Shown: one piece after another, positions 53,472-62,791 of the stretch
How positions within the stretch are numbered: position 1 is the first letter of the stretch
How the letters are laid out: every line of letters begins with the position of its first letter
Assembly (NCBI RefSeq): GCF_010682065.1
Contig: NZ_JAAGWG010000009.1
Coordinates: 88,397-152,396 of the forward strand
From: Blastococcus saxobsidens
Lineage (GTDB): Bacteria > Actinomycetota > Actinomycetes > Mycobacteriales > Geodermatophilaceae
Direction of reading: 5' to 3'
DNA: 64,000 nt
Program-made: the position numbers and the translations under genes
The notes under the pieces: generated by a model
What the model was told of the DNA's origin: nothing
What the model saw: the letters and a program-made list of their open reading frames with translations, nothing else
Databases searched by the model: none

Positions 53472-54710
53472 TCAGGCGCGGCCGACGGCGTCGGTGAGCA
53501 CGTCGAGCGTCAGCTCGACCTGCCACTCGCGTGCGCCACCGGCGCGCAGCGCCTCGGCGACGGTCGCTGCCACGCGCGGCTCCGGCGGGCTCCACATGAT
53601 CCGGCGCACCAGGTCGGGGGAGACGATGTTCTCCACCGGCACGGAGTGCTTCTCCGAGAGCTCGGCGAGCCCGGCCCGGGCCGCCTGCAGGCGGGTGGCG
53701 GCGGCCGGGTCGCGGTCGGACCAGCGGTTCACCGGCGGCGGGCCGTCGCCGGGCTTGCTGTGCAGCGGGAGCTCGTCCTCCGGCAGCGCCTTGCCGCGGG
53801 CCAGGGCGGTGAACCAGTGGGCGACCAGCCGGCGGTTCGCCCGGCCGCGGAACACCGGCAGCTCGAGCAGAGCACCCTCGTTCTTCGGGTCGGCCTGCAC
53901 GGCGGCGACCATCGCCGAGTCGGGGAGCACCCGTCCGGGGGCGACGTCGCGGCGGCGGGCGAGGTCGTCCCGCGCCTCCCAGATCGCCCGCAGCATGCCC
54001 AGCTGGCGCCGGCTGCGCAGCCCGTGCACCCCGGAGGTGCGCCGCCACGGGTCCTGCTTCGGGGCCGGCGGGCCGGCGGCGAGGATCGCCTCGAACTCCT
54101 GCCGGGCCCACTCGGTCTTGCCCTGCTCCTCGAGGATCGCGGCCAGCGCGTCCCGGAGGTCCACCAGCACCTCGACGTCGAGGGCGGCGTAGACCAGCCA
54201 CTCCTCGGGCAGCGGCCGGGTGCTCCAGTCGGCGGCGGAGTGGCCCTTCTGCAGCGAGAAGCCCAGCAGGGACTCGACGACGGCGCCGAGGCCGACGCGG
54301 GGCAGGCCGGCCAGGCGGGCGGCCAGCTCGGTGTCGAACACCCGGGCGGGGACGAGCCCGATCTCGGCCAGGCACGGCAGGTCCTGGTTGGCCGCGTGCA
54401 GCACCCACTCGGCGTCGCCGATGGCCTCCTGGATGGCCGACAGGTCCGGCAGCGGGACGGGGTCGACCAGCCCGGTGCCCGAGCCGTTGCGGCGCAGCTG
54501 CACCAGGTAGGCCTTCTGGCCGTACCGGTAGCCGGAGGCGCGCTCGGCGTCGACGGCGACCGGGCCGGTGCCCGAGCGCAGCGCATCGGCGTACTCGACC
54601 AGCTGGGTGGAGTTCTCGATGACCGGGGGGAGCCCGTCGCGCGGGGCGAGGAGGGGCGTGGCCTCCGGGGGGGTGTCCTCCTCCGGCGGGGGAGTGGGGT
54701 CGGTGCTCAG
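53472..54710 (-). CDS. rnd: Ribonuclease D-like exonuclease, probable CTG start
   Basis: About 412 aa: a DEDD 3'-5' exonuclease domain (VAVDAERASGYRYG with the DxE of motif I, LHAANQDLPCLAE for motif II, YAALDVEVLVDLRDAL for motif III), then an HRDC domain (LGMLRAIWEARDDLARRRDV). It trims structured RNA 3' ends. There is no ATG, GTG or TTG in frame between the upstream DUF3000 stop and motif I; the first GTG (54503) would delete the catalytic DxE. The CTG at 54710 (LSTDPTPPPEED) has AGAAGGTGG about 7 nt upstream and is the best start. A base error in the sequence is the alternative. Confidence 0.85.
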   Translation of the reverse strand: MSTDPTPPPEEDTPPEATPLLAPRDGLPPVIENSTQLVEYADALRSGTGPVAVDAERASGYRYGQKAYLVQLRRNGSGTGLVDPVPLPDLSAIQEAIGDAEWVLHAANQDLPCLAEIGLVPARVFDTELAARLAGLPRVGLGAVVESLLGFSLQKGHSAADWSTRPLPEEWLVYAALDVEVLVDLRDALAAILEEQGKTEWARQEFEAILAAGPPAPKQDPWRRTSGVHGLRSRRQLGMLRAIWEARDDLARRRDVAPGRVLPDSAMVAAVQADPKNEGALLELPVFRGRANRRLVAHWFTALARGKALPEDELPLHSKPGDGPPPVNRWSDRDPAAATRLQAARAGLAELSEKHSVPVENIVSPDLVRRIMWSPPEPRVAATVAEALRAGGAREWQVELTLDVLTDAVGRA

Positions 54711-54845
54711 TTGCCGTCCACCTTCTTGCCGGTCCTCGTCGGTCGGGCCGCCGGCGCCCGGCCGGGTCCGCCGCGGTGCGACCGCGGGATCCAGGGGGAA
54801 GGAGCACCGGCTCCGCGGGCAGGCGCCCGTCGTGCCGGCTCGATG

Positions 54846-55481
54846 TTAGAGAGTCTCGCTACCGACCCGGTCGGAGGGACCCAGCAGCCGCACCCCGGGG
54901 GGCGGGAGACCGGCCGCGTTGCCCAGCACCTCGAGCCATGCCAGCAGGTGCCGGTCGAGGTCGGTGCCCTCGGCGGTCCACGAGGCGCGGATCTCCACGT
55001 CGACGGAGTGCTCGGGCCCGGCCAGCTCGCCGAACCGGGTCGAGGCCGTGCGGGTGACCGTGCCGCCGACGGTGTGGTGCCCGGTCTCGGCCTCGGCCAG
55101 CGCGTCGGTCAGCCAGCTCCACGCGACCTCGGAGAACATCGTGTCGTCGACCAGCTGCTCGTCGGTGGCCGCGGAGAGGTAGCCGACGCAGCGCATGGTG
55201 CCGTGCCACGCCTCGTGACCGTCGGGGTCGAACAGCACGATGAACCGCGCGCTGGCGATCTCGAGGTCGTCCTCGCCGCCGTCCCCGTCGGGATCGGGCA
55301 CCCGGGCCCCGATCGCGTGCGCGTAGGGAGCGAGGCGCTTCGGGGCCGGGATGTGCTCCAGCTCGATCTCCGGGCGGATCCGGACCGAGGCCAGCGACTC
55401 CAGGGCCGCACGGAAGGCCGCGGGGACGTCGGGGACGTCTCCGGCGGGTTCCCCGGCGTCTGCCAGGTTGCGCGGCTCCAC
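54846..55481 (-). CDS. DUF3000-family protein
   Basis: A 211-aa actinobacterial protein of the DUF3000 family: [33 protein letters not shown], then [20 protein letters not shown] and [14 protein letters not shown]. It matches Rv2680 in the same neighbourhood (from memory). The function is unknown. The GTG at 55481 follows TACTCT by 7 nt with no ribosome site. It is divergent from hemE and lies upstream of rnd with a 135-base gap. Confidence 0.88.
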   Translation of the reverse strand: MEPRNLADAGEPAGDVPDVPAAFRAALESLASVRIRPEIELEHIPAPKRLAPYAHAIGARVPDPDGDGGEDDLEIASARFIVLFDPDGHEAWHGTMRCVGYLSAATDEQLVDDTMFSEVAWSWLTDALAEAETGHHTVGGTVTRTASTRFGELAGPEHSVDVEIRASWTAEGTDLDRHLLAWLEVLGNAAGLPPPGVRLLGPSDRVGSETL

Positions 55482-55488
55482 GAAGCGC

Positions 55489-55494
55489 AGAGTA
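55489..55494 (-). promoter_or_regulatory. Probable -10 hexamer of leaderless DUF3000 gene mRNA
   Basis: TACTCT on the minus strand, 7 nt before the GTG at 55481. Confidence 0.55.
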
Positions 55495-55584
55495 GGCCGG
55501 GAAACACCGGGGGGCCGCAGACGCGCCGCACGCGCACGGGACGCGGGCCACGCGTCCGCGCCGCGTCTGGGAGGATCGACGCTC

Positions 55585-56652
55585 GTGAGTCCCGCACCCG
55601 CGTCGGCGTCCCCGGCCGAATCCGATCTCGTCCGCGCCGCCCGAGGGCTCCCCGTCTCCCGCACGCCCGTCTGGTTCATGCGCCAGGCCGGGCGCTCGCT
55701 GCCGGAGTACCGGGAACTGCGGGCCGGCACCAAGATGCTCGAGGCCTGCCAGGACCCCGACCTGATCACCGAGATCACCCTGCAGCCGGTGCGCCGGCAC
55801 GGGGTGGACGCGGCGATCTTCTTCTCCGACATCGTGCTGCCGCTGGTCGTGGCGGGCGTCGACATCGAGATCAAGCCGGGCGTCGGCCCGGTCATCGCGA
55901 ACCCGGTGCGCAGCGTCGCCGACGTCGACGCGCTGCCCGAGCTCGACCCCGCCGCGCTGGACTTCATCCGGACGGCGGTCGGCCGGCTGGTCGCCGAGCT
56001 CGGCCCCACGCCGCTCATCGGCTTCGCCGGCGCGCCGTTCACCCTGGCCACGTACCTGATCGAGGGCGGGCCCTCCAAGGAGCACGCCCGCACCAAGGCC
56101 TTCATGCACGCCGAGCCGGAGGCGTGGGCGCGGCTGCTGGAGCGGCTGTCGATCTCCTCCTCGATGTTCCTGCGCACCCAGGTCGACGCCGGCGCCTCGG
56201 CCGTGCAGCTGTTCGACTCCTGGGCCGGCGTGCTCTCGGCCGTCGACTACGCCGAGCGGGTGCTGCCCCACTCGCGGGCGGTCTTCGACGGGATGGGCGA
56301 TGGGCGGGCGGGGGAGGACAGGGTGCCGCGCATCCACTTCGGCGTCGGCACCGGTGAGCTGCTCCCGCTGATCGGGGAGGCGGGGGCCGACGTGGTCGGG
56401 GTCGACTGGCGGGTGCCGCTGGACGAGGCTGCGCGGCGGGTGGGCCCCGGCTACTCCCTGCAGGGCAACCTCGACCCCGCCGTCCTGCTGGCCGACCGGG
56501 CGACCGTCGACCGCGAGGTGCGTCGCGTCGTCGAGCAGGGCCGGGCCGCGCGCGGGCACGTCTTCAACCTGGGCCACGGCGTCCTCCCCGACACCGACCC
56601 CGGCGTGCTCACGCACGTCGTCGAGCTGGTCCACGAGCTGACGGCGAAGTGA
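55585..56652 (+). CDS. hemE: Uroporphyrinogen decarboxylase
   Basis: A 355-aa enzyme that decarboxylates uroporphyrinogen III to coproporphyrinogen III. Signatures: [19 protein letters not shown] near residue 28, [11 protein letters not shown] (catalytic Asp), [16 protein letters not shown], and [14 protein letters not shown] near the C-terminus. The GTG at 55585 follows GAGGAT by 8 nt and has no good ribosome site. Its stop overlaps the start of the oxidase gene, so the two are coupled. Confidence 0.96.
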   Translation: MSPAPASASPAESDLVRAARGLPVSRTPVWFMRQAGRSLPEYRELRAGTKMLEACQDPDLITEITLQPVRRHGVDAAIFFSDIVLPLVVAGVDIEIKPGVGPVIANPVRSVADVDALPELDPAALDFIRTAVGRLVAELGPTPLIGFAGAPFTLATYLIEGGPSKEHARTKAFMHAEPEAWARLLERLSISSSMFLRTQVDAGASAVQLFDSWAGVLSAVDYAERVLPHSRAVFDGMGDGRAGEDRVPRIHFGVGTGELLPLIGEAGADVVGVDWRVPLDEAARRVGPGYSLQGNLDPAVLLADRATVDREVRRVVEQGRAARGHVFNLGHGVLPDTDPGVLTHVVELVHELTAK

Positions 56653-58019
56653 CCCGCCGCCTGGTGGTGGTCGGGGCCGGGATCACCGGCCTGGCCGCAG
56701 CCTTCGAGTGGCGGCGACGGCGCCCCGACGACGAGATCGTCGTCCTGGAGGCCGGCGACCGGATCGGCGGCAAGCTGCACCGGATCCGGCTGGCCGGCCA
56801 CTGGTACGACACCGGCCCGGAGGCGATGCTCGCCCGGGTACCGGAGGCCGTGGAGCTGGTCGAGGCCCTGGGACTGGGGGACCGGCTGGTCTCCCCGGGC
56901 ACCACGCAGGCCTCGGTCGTGCTGCCCGAGGGGCGGTTCCCGCTGCCGGCCGGCACGGTGCTGGGCGTCCCGGCGTCCGCCGAGGGACTGGACGGCTTCC
57001 TGTCCCCGGACGGCGTCGCGCGGGTACGGGCCGAGGCCGAGCTGCCGCCGCTGACCCTCGACGGCGACGTCGCCGTCGGCGGGCTGCTCCGCGAGCGGCT
57101 GGGCGACGAGGTGGTCGACCGGCTGGTCGAGCCGCTGCTCGGCGGCGTCTACGCCGGCCGGGCCGACGAGCTGTCCCTGCAGGCCACCATGCCGGCACTC
57201 GCCACGCACCTGGGCCGGGAGCGGTCGGTGCTGGCCGCCGCGGCGGCGGCCCGCGCGGCCGGCGACCGCAGCCGCGGCGACGCCGACGGGCCGGTGTTCC
57301 GCACGGTCGACGAGGGGATCGGCTCGCTGCCCGCCGCGCTGGTCGCCGCCGCGCGCGCGGACGTGCGGCTGCGCACCCCGGCGCACGCCGTCCGCCGGAC
57401 CGCGACCGGCTTCGAGGTGCTCGCCGGGCCGGTGGCCGCCCCCGAGGTGTTTCCCGCCGACGCCGTCCTGGTCGCCGCCCCGGCGGGCAAGGCGGCCCGG
57501 CTGCTGCGCGACGTCGCGCCGGACGCGGTGGAGCCGTTGCAGGGCATCCCGTACGCCTCCATGGCCGTGGTGGCGATGGCCTTCCCCGCCCAGGAGGTGG
57601 ACGCCGGGTCCGGGTTGCTGGTGCCGCCGGTGGCCGGGCGCTTGGTCAAGGGCGTGACGGTGTCGTCGGCCAAGTGGCCGCACCTGGGCGACGACGTCCT
57701 GCTGGTGCGTTCCTCGGTCGGCCGGTTCCGCGACGAGTCGGAGCTGCAGCGCACCGACGAGGACCTCGCCGCGGCCGTCGTGGCCGACGTCGTCGACCTG
57801 CTCGGGCTCTCGCGCCCGGAGCCGGTGGACACCGCGGTCGCCCGCTGGGGCGGGGGGCTGCCGCAGTACCTGGTCGGCCACCCGGCGCGGGTCGCGGCGA
57901 TCCGCGGGGCGGTCGGCGAGGTGCCGGGGCTGGCCGTCGCCGGTGCGGCGTTCGAGGGGGTGGGCATCCCCGCCTGCATCCGGGACGCGCACCGGGCGGT
58001 CGACGCGCTGCACGGCTAG
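56649..58019 (+). CDS. hemY: Coproporphyrinogen III oxidase (HemY/CgoX-type)
   Basis: A 456-aa FAD enzyme. The dinucleotide motif is [18 protein letters not shown] (residues 6-23), followed by [12 protein letters not shown], and a C-terminal FAD segment is [15 protein letters not shown]. In actinobacteria with HemQ, this enzyme oxidises coproporphyrinogen to coproporphyrin III in the coproporphyrin-dependent haem route, rather than acting on protoporphyrinogen. GTG start overlapping the hemE stop. It shares its stop region (CTAG) with the convergent hydrolase gene. Confidence 0.93.
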   Translation: MTRRLVVVGAGITGLAAAFEWRRRRPDDEIVVLEAGDRIGGKLHRIRLAGHWYDTGPEAMLARVPEAVELVEALGLGDRLVSPGTTQASVVLPEGRFPLPAGTVLGVPASAEGLDGFLSPDGVARVRAEAELPPLTLDGDVAVGGLLRERLGDEVVDRLVEPLLGGVYAGRADELSLQATMPALATHLGRERSVLAAAAAARAAGDRSRGDADGPVFRTVDEGIGSLPAALVAAARADVRLRTPAHAVRRTATGFEVLAGPVAAPEVFPADAVLVAAPAGKAARLLRDVAPDAVEPLQGIPYASMAVVAMAFPAQEVDAGSGLLVPPVAGRLVKGVTVSSAKWPHLGDDVLLVRSSVGRFRDESELQRTDEDLAAAVVADVVDLLGLSRPEPVDTAVARWGGGLPQYLVGHPARVAAIRGAVGEVPGLAVAGAAFEGVGIPACIRDAHRAVDALHG

Positions 58020-58777
58020 GGCCCTGAGCGGTCGGACCGCCGGCTGTGCACCAGGTGCCGGGCGAAGAACCGGTTGGCGTCGTCGCCTTCGAACGGCGGG
58101 ACGCCGGTGTGCCCACCCGTGTTGGCGTGCAGTGTCTTCTCCGCGGAGCCGAGGGCGTCGAACAGTTCGAGGGCCATCCGCCGGTCGTTCCCCTCGTCGT
58201 CCCACTGCAGCAGGACCAGCAACGGGACGGTGACGTGACGGGCCTCCTCGTACGTCCTGCGGGGCACGTAGCTCCCGGCGAACAGGAGAGCTGCGGAGAT
58301 GCGCGGCTCGACCGCCGCCAGGCGGACTCCCATGGCGGTCACCCCGCCTGAGTAGCCGACCGGGCCGTCGATCCCGGGCAGCGCGAGCATGGCGTCCAGG
58401 GCCGTCTGCCATTCCGGCACCGCCGTGTCGACCAGCGGGAGGACGAGCCGGTCGACGATCTCGTCGCGCACCGGCTGGCCGGCCGCGAGCGCTCGCCGGA
58501 GGTCGGCTCCGGCCTTCTCCGCGGAGGCGGACCCCGGGCGATCGCCACTCCAGGGCAGCTCGATGGTGGCCGTGGCGAAGCCCTCGAGCGCCGAATGCCG
58601 GGCGCGAGCGACGAGCCGGGGGTGCATGGCGGCCAACCCGCCGGGGTGCCCCAGCAGGATCAGCGGGGCCGGTGCGGGTGTGCTGGCCGGCGTCCACAGG
58701 ATGCCCGGGATCTCACCGAGGAGGAACCGCCGTTCGCGGAGATCGTCGTCGAGGAGTCGATCGGAGGAGAACTGCAT
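58016..58777 (-). CDS. Alpha/beta-hydrolase (dienelactone-hydrolase-like)
   Basis: A 253-aa alpha/beta-hydrolase: LILLGHPGGLAAMHPR near residue 39 (oxyanion region), nucleophile Ser in GYSGGV (about 143-148), the acid residue region around QWDDEGND and the probable His in NTGGHTGVP. No signal peptide. GGAAGG at 7 nt from the ATG. The 3' end overlaps hemY by four bases. The substrate is unknown, and no pathway partner is adjacent. Confidence 0.85.
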   Translation of the reverse strand: MQFSSDRLLDDDLRERRFLLGEIPGILWTPASTPAPAPLILLGHPGGLAAMHPRLVARARHSALEGFATATIELPWSGDRPGSASAEKAGADLRRALAAGQPVRDEIVDRLVLPLVDTAVPEWQTALDAMLALPGIDGPVGYSGGVTAMGVRLAAVEPRISAALLFAGSYVPRRTYEEARHVTVPLLVLLQWDDEGNDRRMALELFDALGSAEKTLHANTGGHTGVPPFEGDDANRFFARHLVHSRRSDRSGP

Positions 58778-59107
58778 GGTCGTGCCTTCCAGGGGTGTGC
58801 TGGAAGGCGCTCCCGGACGGCCTCCCGTCCCACGGGAGCCCTCGCGGGGAGCGCCTGTGCGGTACTTCGTGCACGGGTACCACCCCCTTGATCGCCGGCC
58901 GCTGTCGCGGGCAACGTAGCTGAGGGGGCGGCGGGCCACCACCGCGTTCTCGCTGCGGATCAGGGCCGCGGCGGTCGGCGGGCGTGCGCTCCGCGCCGTC
59001 GTCCGACCGGTAGGGCACCTCGATGGCCCGGCCGAGGGGGGCGCTCCCGTGTCGGACGCCACGGGGGTCCGGGGCATCGGGACCTCGCCGTCGGTGTTGG
59101 CACTCCA
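58778..59107. other. Gap upstream of the hydrolase gene
   Basis: The 330 bases hold the hydrolase leader and promoter region. Open frames on both strands have no conserved sequence or ribosome sites. No RNA gene or repeat was recognised. Confidence 0.5.
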
Positions 59108-59290
59108 GTGAGCATCACGTACCCCATCCACCAGACCAGTTCGTCTGATCGCGGCCGCGTCCCCAGCCAGGCCGACCGGCAGGCCCAGTGCCTTCGCCAC
59201 CACGTGTGGATGGCCGCCTGCTCCGTCTGCCGCGACGCACGCCGCCCGCGGGCCGATGACCGCCCGGAGACGCTGCGCACCGCGCGCTGA
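59108..59290 (+). CDS. Possible small Cys/His-containing protein
   Basis: A 60-aa frame from a GTG. The middle reads CLRHHVWMAACSVCRDAR, with Cys and His spacing that could bind zinc. It has no ribosome site, and the start is uncertain. A strong hairpin begins 15 bases after the stop, which supports a real transcript ending here. No family was recognised. Confidence 0.4.
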   Translation: MSITYPIHQTSSSDRGRVPSQADRQAQCLRHHVWMAACSVCRDARRPRADDRPETLRTAR

Positions 59291-59304
59291 CGCGGCCCCG
59301 CACC

Positions 59305-59346
59305 CGCGGCCCCGGGCCTCCCCCTGCGGAGGGGCCGGGGCCGCGG
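59305..59346 (+). terminator. Long terminator-like hairpin before hemQ
   Basis: Arms CGCGGCCCCGG / CCGGGGCCGCG extended inward by CCTCC/GGAGG: about 17 paired bases around a small loop. It separates the upstream region from hemQ. Confidence 0.65.
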
Positions 59347-59408
59347 CGTGAGGAGGGCGACGTCCCGGGTGCCTCCCGGGCGGGAACGAGGAGAGGGAGA
59401 ATGGCGGC

Positions 59409-60137
59409 ATGACCGAGCAGACCGGGACGCAGTCGGGCGAGCGCAGCATCGGCAAGCGGGCGAACGAGCTCAACGACATGATCCGCTACACCATGTGGTC
59501 GGTGTTCCGGCTGGCCCGGCCGCTCGCCGACGAGGGCCGGCAGCAGGCGGCCGCCGAGGTCGACGAGCTGTTCGCCGAGCTGGCCGGCAAGGGCGTCGTG
59601 GTCCGCGGCACCTACGACGTCGCGGGTTTCCGGGCCGACGCCGACGTCATGGTCTGGTGGCACGCCGAGACGCCGGAGGCGCTGCAGGAGGCCTACACCC
59701 GGTTCCGCCGGACGGCGCTGGGCCGCAGCCTGGACCCGGTGTGGTCGCAGATGGCGCTGCACCGGCCCGCGGAGTTCAACCGCAGCCACATCCCGGCGTT
59801 CCTCGCCGACGAGGAGCCGCGCCGCTACATCTGCGTCTACCCGTTCGTGCGGTCCTACGAGTGGTACCTGCTGCCCGACGAGGAGCGGCGGGACATGCTC
59901 AAGGAGCACGGCATGCAGGCGCGGCCCTACCCGGACGTGCGGGCCAACACCGTCGCCGCCTTCGCCCTCGGGGACTACGAGTGGATGCTCGCCTTCGAGG
60001 CCGACGAGATGCACCGCATCGTGGACCTCATGCGCGACCTGCGGGCCAGCCGGGCCCGCCGGCACGTGCGCGAGGAGGTGCCGTTCTACAGCGGCGTCCG
60101 CAAGCCCGTCGCGGAACTGGTCGCGGACCTGGCCTGA
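59409..60137 (+). CDS. hemQ: Coproheme decarboxylase HemQ (ChdC)
   Basis: A 242-aa chlorite-dismutase-fold enzyme that turns iron-coproporphyrin III (coproheme) into haem b with peroxide. Expected catalytic Tyr144 in [11 protein letters not shown] and proximal haem His167 in [19 protein letters not shown] is also typical. The Gln-Arg pair of true chlorite dismutases is not evident, in line with a decarboxylase. GAGGGAG precedes the ATG by about 10 nt. With hemE and hemY nearby, the last steps of the coproporphyrin route are grouped. Confidence 0.94.
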   Translation: MTEQTGTQSGERSIGKRANELNDMIRYTMWSVFRLARPLADEGRQQAAAEVDELFAELAGKGVVVRGTYDVAGFRADADVMVWWHAETPEALQEAYTRFRRTALGRSLDPVWSQMALHRPAEFNRSHIPAFLADEEPRRYICVYPFVRSYEWYLLPDEERRDMLKEHGMQARPYPDVRANTVAAFALGDYEWMLAFEADEMHRIVDLMRDLRASRARRHVREEVPFYSGVRKPVAELVADLA

Positions 60138-60180
60138 CGCGACCAGACCTGCCTTTCCGCGGAAGAGCAGGTCGAACGCC

Positions 60181-60216
60181 CGAGGGCGGTCACCGATCGC
60201 TCGGTGACCGCCCTCG
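60181..60216. terminator. Bidirectional terminator between hemQ and msrB
   Basis: CGAGGGCGGTCACCGA, loop TCGC, then its exact complement: a perfect 16-bp stem between convergent genes. Confidence 0.85.
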
Positions 60217-60233
60217 GCGTGTGCGGGTGGAGC

Positions 60234-60653
60234 TCAGCTGGTGGCCGGCTGCAGCCTGATGCTGACGGAGTTGATGCAGTACCGGTCGCCGGTGGGCGTC
60301 TGCGGGGCGTCGTCGAACAGGTGGCCCAGGTGGCTCTCGCAGGAGGCGCAGAGCACCTCGGTGCGGACCATCCCGTAGCTGCGGTCCTCGCGGAGGATCA
60401 CGTTGTCCTCGGCGGAGGCCTCGTAGAACGACGGCCACCCGCAGTGCGAGTCGAACTTGGTCTCGGAGCGGAACAGCTCGGCACCGCAGGCGCGGCACTC
60501 GTAGACGCCGACGGTCTTGGTGTCCACGTACTCGCCGGTCCAGGCCCGCTCGGTGCCGGCCTGGCGGAGAACCGCGTACTCCTCCGGCGACAGCTGCGCC
60601 CGCCACTCCTCGTCGGTCCTGCTGACCCGGGGCTTCTCGGGGGAGGTCGTCAT
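60234..60653 (-). CDS. msrB: Peptide-methionine (R)-S-oxide reductase
   Basis: A 139-aa MsrB that repairs oxidised methionine. The catalytic Cys126 is in GDRYCINSVS; the zinc pairs are Cys53/56 (YECRACG) and Cys102/105 (LCASCE). HCGWPSF supplies the conserved Trp and a possible resolving Cys71. The length is standard. ATG start at 60653. It follows the haem genes as in mycobacteria. Confidence 0.95.
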   Translation of the reverse strand: MTTSPEKPRVSRTDEEWRAQLSPEEYAVLRQAGTERAWTGEYVDTKTVGVYECRACGAELFRSETKFDSHCGWPSFYEASAEDNVILREDRSYGMVRTEVLCASCESHLGHLFDDAPQTPTGDRYCINSVSIRLQPATS

Positions 60654-60793
60654 GCCCGGGTCAACGGTCGCGGCCGGAGCGCCATTCCCGCCGGCTCCCG
60701 TGCCGAGGGCGTCCGGCAGGGCGGGGAACGAGCGCCCACCCCGCCGGGGGGAGGCGGGACGCCGCCGCGTGCGCGGCCGGGGAGACTGGGGGA

Positions 60794-61270
60794 GTGACCC
60801 CCGCCCCGCAGCCGTCCGACGGCCTCCTGCCCGACACCTGGTTCACCCGGGACCTGCCCGTGCTGCGGGCCATCGCCCGGCTGGTCGACGCGCCCGAGCA
60901 CGGAGGGTCGCCCTACCTCCTGGGCGCGGTGGTGCCGGCGAGCGGGCTGCCGAAGGCCGACGTCGTCACCGCCGCGAAGGCGCTGGTCGCCGGCGGGTAC
61001 ATCGAGCCCCTCACCAACCACGCCGGCGACATCGTGCGGATCACCGGCATCTCGCCCGAGGCGCGGCGGCTGGCCGGGCTCTGGCCCACGCCGCAGGGGG
61101 AGTGGGATCGGCTGCTCGAGCAGCTGACCGTGCGCGCCGAGAAGGCGCCCACCGAGGTCGAACGGCAGCGGTGGCGGAGCTTCGCCGATGCGGCGGCCGC
61201 AGTGGGGGAGTACGACGGCGCCATGCTGATGTCGGCGCTCATCGGCGGGTACGTGCCGCGGCACCGGTGA
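60794..61270 (+). CDS. Conserved hypothetical protein, possibly winged-helix-like
   Basis: A 158-aa soluble protein, not assigned. A segment resembling a helix-turn-helix (VVPASGLPKADVVTAAKALV) is followed by GGYIEPLTNHAGDIVRITGI, like the wing of a winged-helix fold, then a helical C-terminus. GTG start with GAGACT 6 nt before it and no ribosome site. It stands alone between msrB and cspA. Confidence 0.72.
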   Translation: MTPAPQPSDGLLPDTWFTRDLPVLRAIARLVDAPEHGGSPYLLGAVVPASGLPKADVVTAAKALVAGGYIEPLTNHAGDIVRITGISPEARRLAGLWPTPQGEWDRLLEQLTVRAEKAPTEVERQRWRSFADAAAAVGEYDGAMLMSALIGGYVPRHR

Positions 61271-61281
61271 CGCCGGTCTGC

Positions 61282-61328
61282 GAACGACAGCGCCCCTGAA
61301 CGACAGCCCCCAGAACGACAGCGCCCCC
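61282..61328 (+). repeat. Short tandem repeat GAACGACAGCGCCCC x3
   Basis: Three copies of GAACGACAGC followed by a C-rich stretch start at 61282, 61298 and 61313 (period 16 then 15), between a stop codon and a terminator. Confidence 0.75.
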
Positions 61329-61352
61329 GCCCGGGGTCCGGGCGGGGGCGCT
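61320..61352. terminator. Bidirectional terminator between the hypothetical gene and cspA
   Basis: AGCGCCCCCGCCCGG, loop GGT, then its exact complement: a perfect 15-bp stem, 15 bases from the cspA stop. Confidence 0.85.
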
Positions 61353-61367
61353 GTGCTGATCAGGTGA

Positions 61368-61571
61368 TCAGAGCGGCGTGACGTTCGCAGCCTGCGGGCC
61401 CTTCTGGCCCTGCTCGATGTCGAACGCGATCCGCTGGCCTTCATCGAGCGAGCGGTACCCGCTGGACTGGATGGCCGAGTAGTGGACGAAAACGTCCGGG
61501 CCGCCGCCGTCGGGGGTGGCGAAGCCGAACCCCTTCTCCGCGTTGAACCACTTGACAGTTCCTTCGGGCAT
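61368..61571 (-). CDS. Cold-shock protein (CspA family)
   Basis: A 67-aa single cold-shock domain. RNP1 is KGFGFAT and RNP2 is [15 protein letters not shown] and the C-terminal [10 protein letters not shown] are conserved. It binds single-stranded RNA and DNA as an RNA chaperone. AGGAG lies 6 nt before the ATG. Confidence 0.96.
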   Translation of the reverse strand: MPEGTVKWFNAEKGFGFATPDGGGPDVFVHYSAIQSSGYRSLDEGQRIAFDIEQGQKGPQAANVTPL

Positions 61572-61717
61572 TGCTCGCTCCTAGCTGAGGTGGTGCATCG
61601 GGGTCCTGCCATATCGCAGGGCCTTCCCGACGGCACAACCCTAGCCAAACTCCGCCGGAAGGGAACAAGGCGCGGCACAACTGTGAGCTGCGGCTCACCG
61701 ACGGTGGCTCGCCGGCA

Positions 61718-62146
61718 TCACAGCAGGTGGCCGGGCTCCTCGGGGAAGGACGGTGCGACCCGGCGGTCCCGGCGACGCCAGACGCTGCCGGACGCCCCCA
61801 CCTCGTACGTCCCGCGCACGGGCGGCCGGGCCGGTGCCGGGGCGGGTGCCGCGGGCAGCGCCACGGGGTCGGCGCGCCACGAGCGGACGCCCAGCGGCGC
61901 GGTGGGGAACACCTCGACCAGTCCGGCGGTGTGCAGGCGGGCGGCGAGGGCCGGTCCCCAGCGGCGGGCCGCCAGCTTCAGGCCGAGGATCGCGGCGAGC
62001 GCGAGGGAGACGGCGAGGAAGGCGTCGGTCACCGCGGTGGCGACGTCCAGGGCGGTGACCTGCGGCCAGCCGACGGACGCCAGGGAGTGGCCGATCATCT
62101 CGATGACGACGTAGAGCACGCCGTACACCAGCAGCCAGACCCTCAC
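61718..62146 (-). CDS. Hypothetical membrane protein with two or three N-terminal helices
   Basis: A 142-aa protein: hydrophobic segments at about 3-17 (WLLVYGVLYVVIEMI) and 37-57 (AVTDAFLAVSLALAAILGLK), then a Pro/Ala-rich cytoplasmic tail. GTG start at 62146 with GGAGGG at 6 nt. No family was recognised. Confidence 0.7.
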   Translation of the reverse strand: MRVWLLVYGVLYVVIEMIGHSLASVGWPQVTALDVATAVTDAFLAVSLALAAILGLKLAARRWGPALAARLHTAGLVEVFPTAPLGVRSWRADPVALPAAPAPAPARPPVRGTYEVGASGSVWRRRDRRVAPSFPEEPGHLL

Positions 62147-62383
62147 CGATTTCCCTCCGTCGACGTCCAGGCCTCCATCGACCCGCGATACCCCGGCCTG
62201 GAGCAGCGGCGGGCAGGCGGCCCGGTCGGCTCACCCCTCCGGGTCAGCGGGGTGGTGCGGGTGGCCGCCCCGGCCCGGCTCTTGCGGAATTCCTGCGGTT
62301 GTCCCGTGCCCCTCGTGCGGCGCGCGCCGGATGGTCATGGAGCCGGACGGATCCGGCGAGACACCCGAGCCAGGAGAGCCACC

Positions 62384-62629
62384 ATGCAGTTCGCCGCCGC
62401 CACCCCCGCGCCCGCCCGCACCGCCACCCAGGACGGCGCCGTGTTCCTGCGCGACATCGACGACCTGCACGACGCCGACCTGGACCTGGTCCTGGCCGAT
62501 CGCCTGGCGGAGTCCGCCGGCGCCCTCCGCGCGATGGTCGCCACCGCGACGCTGGCCCTGCAGATCGGCTCCCCGGCCGCGGTGGCGGCGCACGCGCTGG
62601 GCGAGTCGGCGCGCCGCCTCGCCTCCTGA
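62384..62629 (+). CDS. Small hypothetical protein
   Basis: An 81-aa helical Ala-rich protein (VFLRDIDDLHDADLDLVLAD, LRAMVATATLALQIGSP). The ATG at 62384 has AGGAG about 7 nt upstream. The frame is open further 5' but without a better start. No family was recognised. Confidence 0.65.
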   Translation: MQFAAATPAPARTATQDGAVFLRDIDDLHDADLDLVLADRLAESAGALRAMVATATLALQIGSPAAVAAHALGESARRLAS

Positions 62630-62791
62630 CCGCTCCGGGCCTCCGGCTCCCGGCCACCGGCTCCTGGGCGTCTCACTCCTCCGGGGTGGGTCGGCGCTGC
62701 GGAGTCAGCCGATCAGGCGAACCTGCCGAGAAGTGAACCGCTACCACCACGGTGCCGCCCATTTCTTGAGTGCAGCAGGTGGAGGTCCCCG

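Noticed and set aside
59409..60137. Chlorite dismutase as the function of the hemQ product
   Set aside because: The neighbourhood of hemE and hemY and the catalytic Tyr pattern fit coproheme decarboxylase; features special to chlorite dismutases are not evident.
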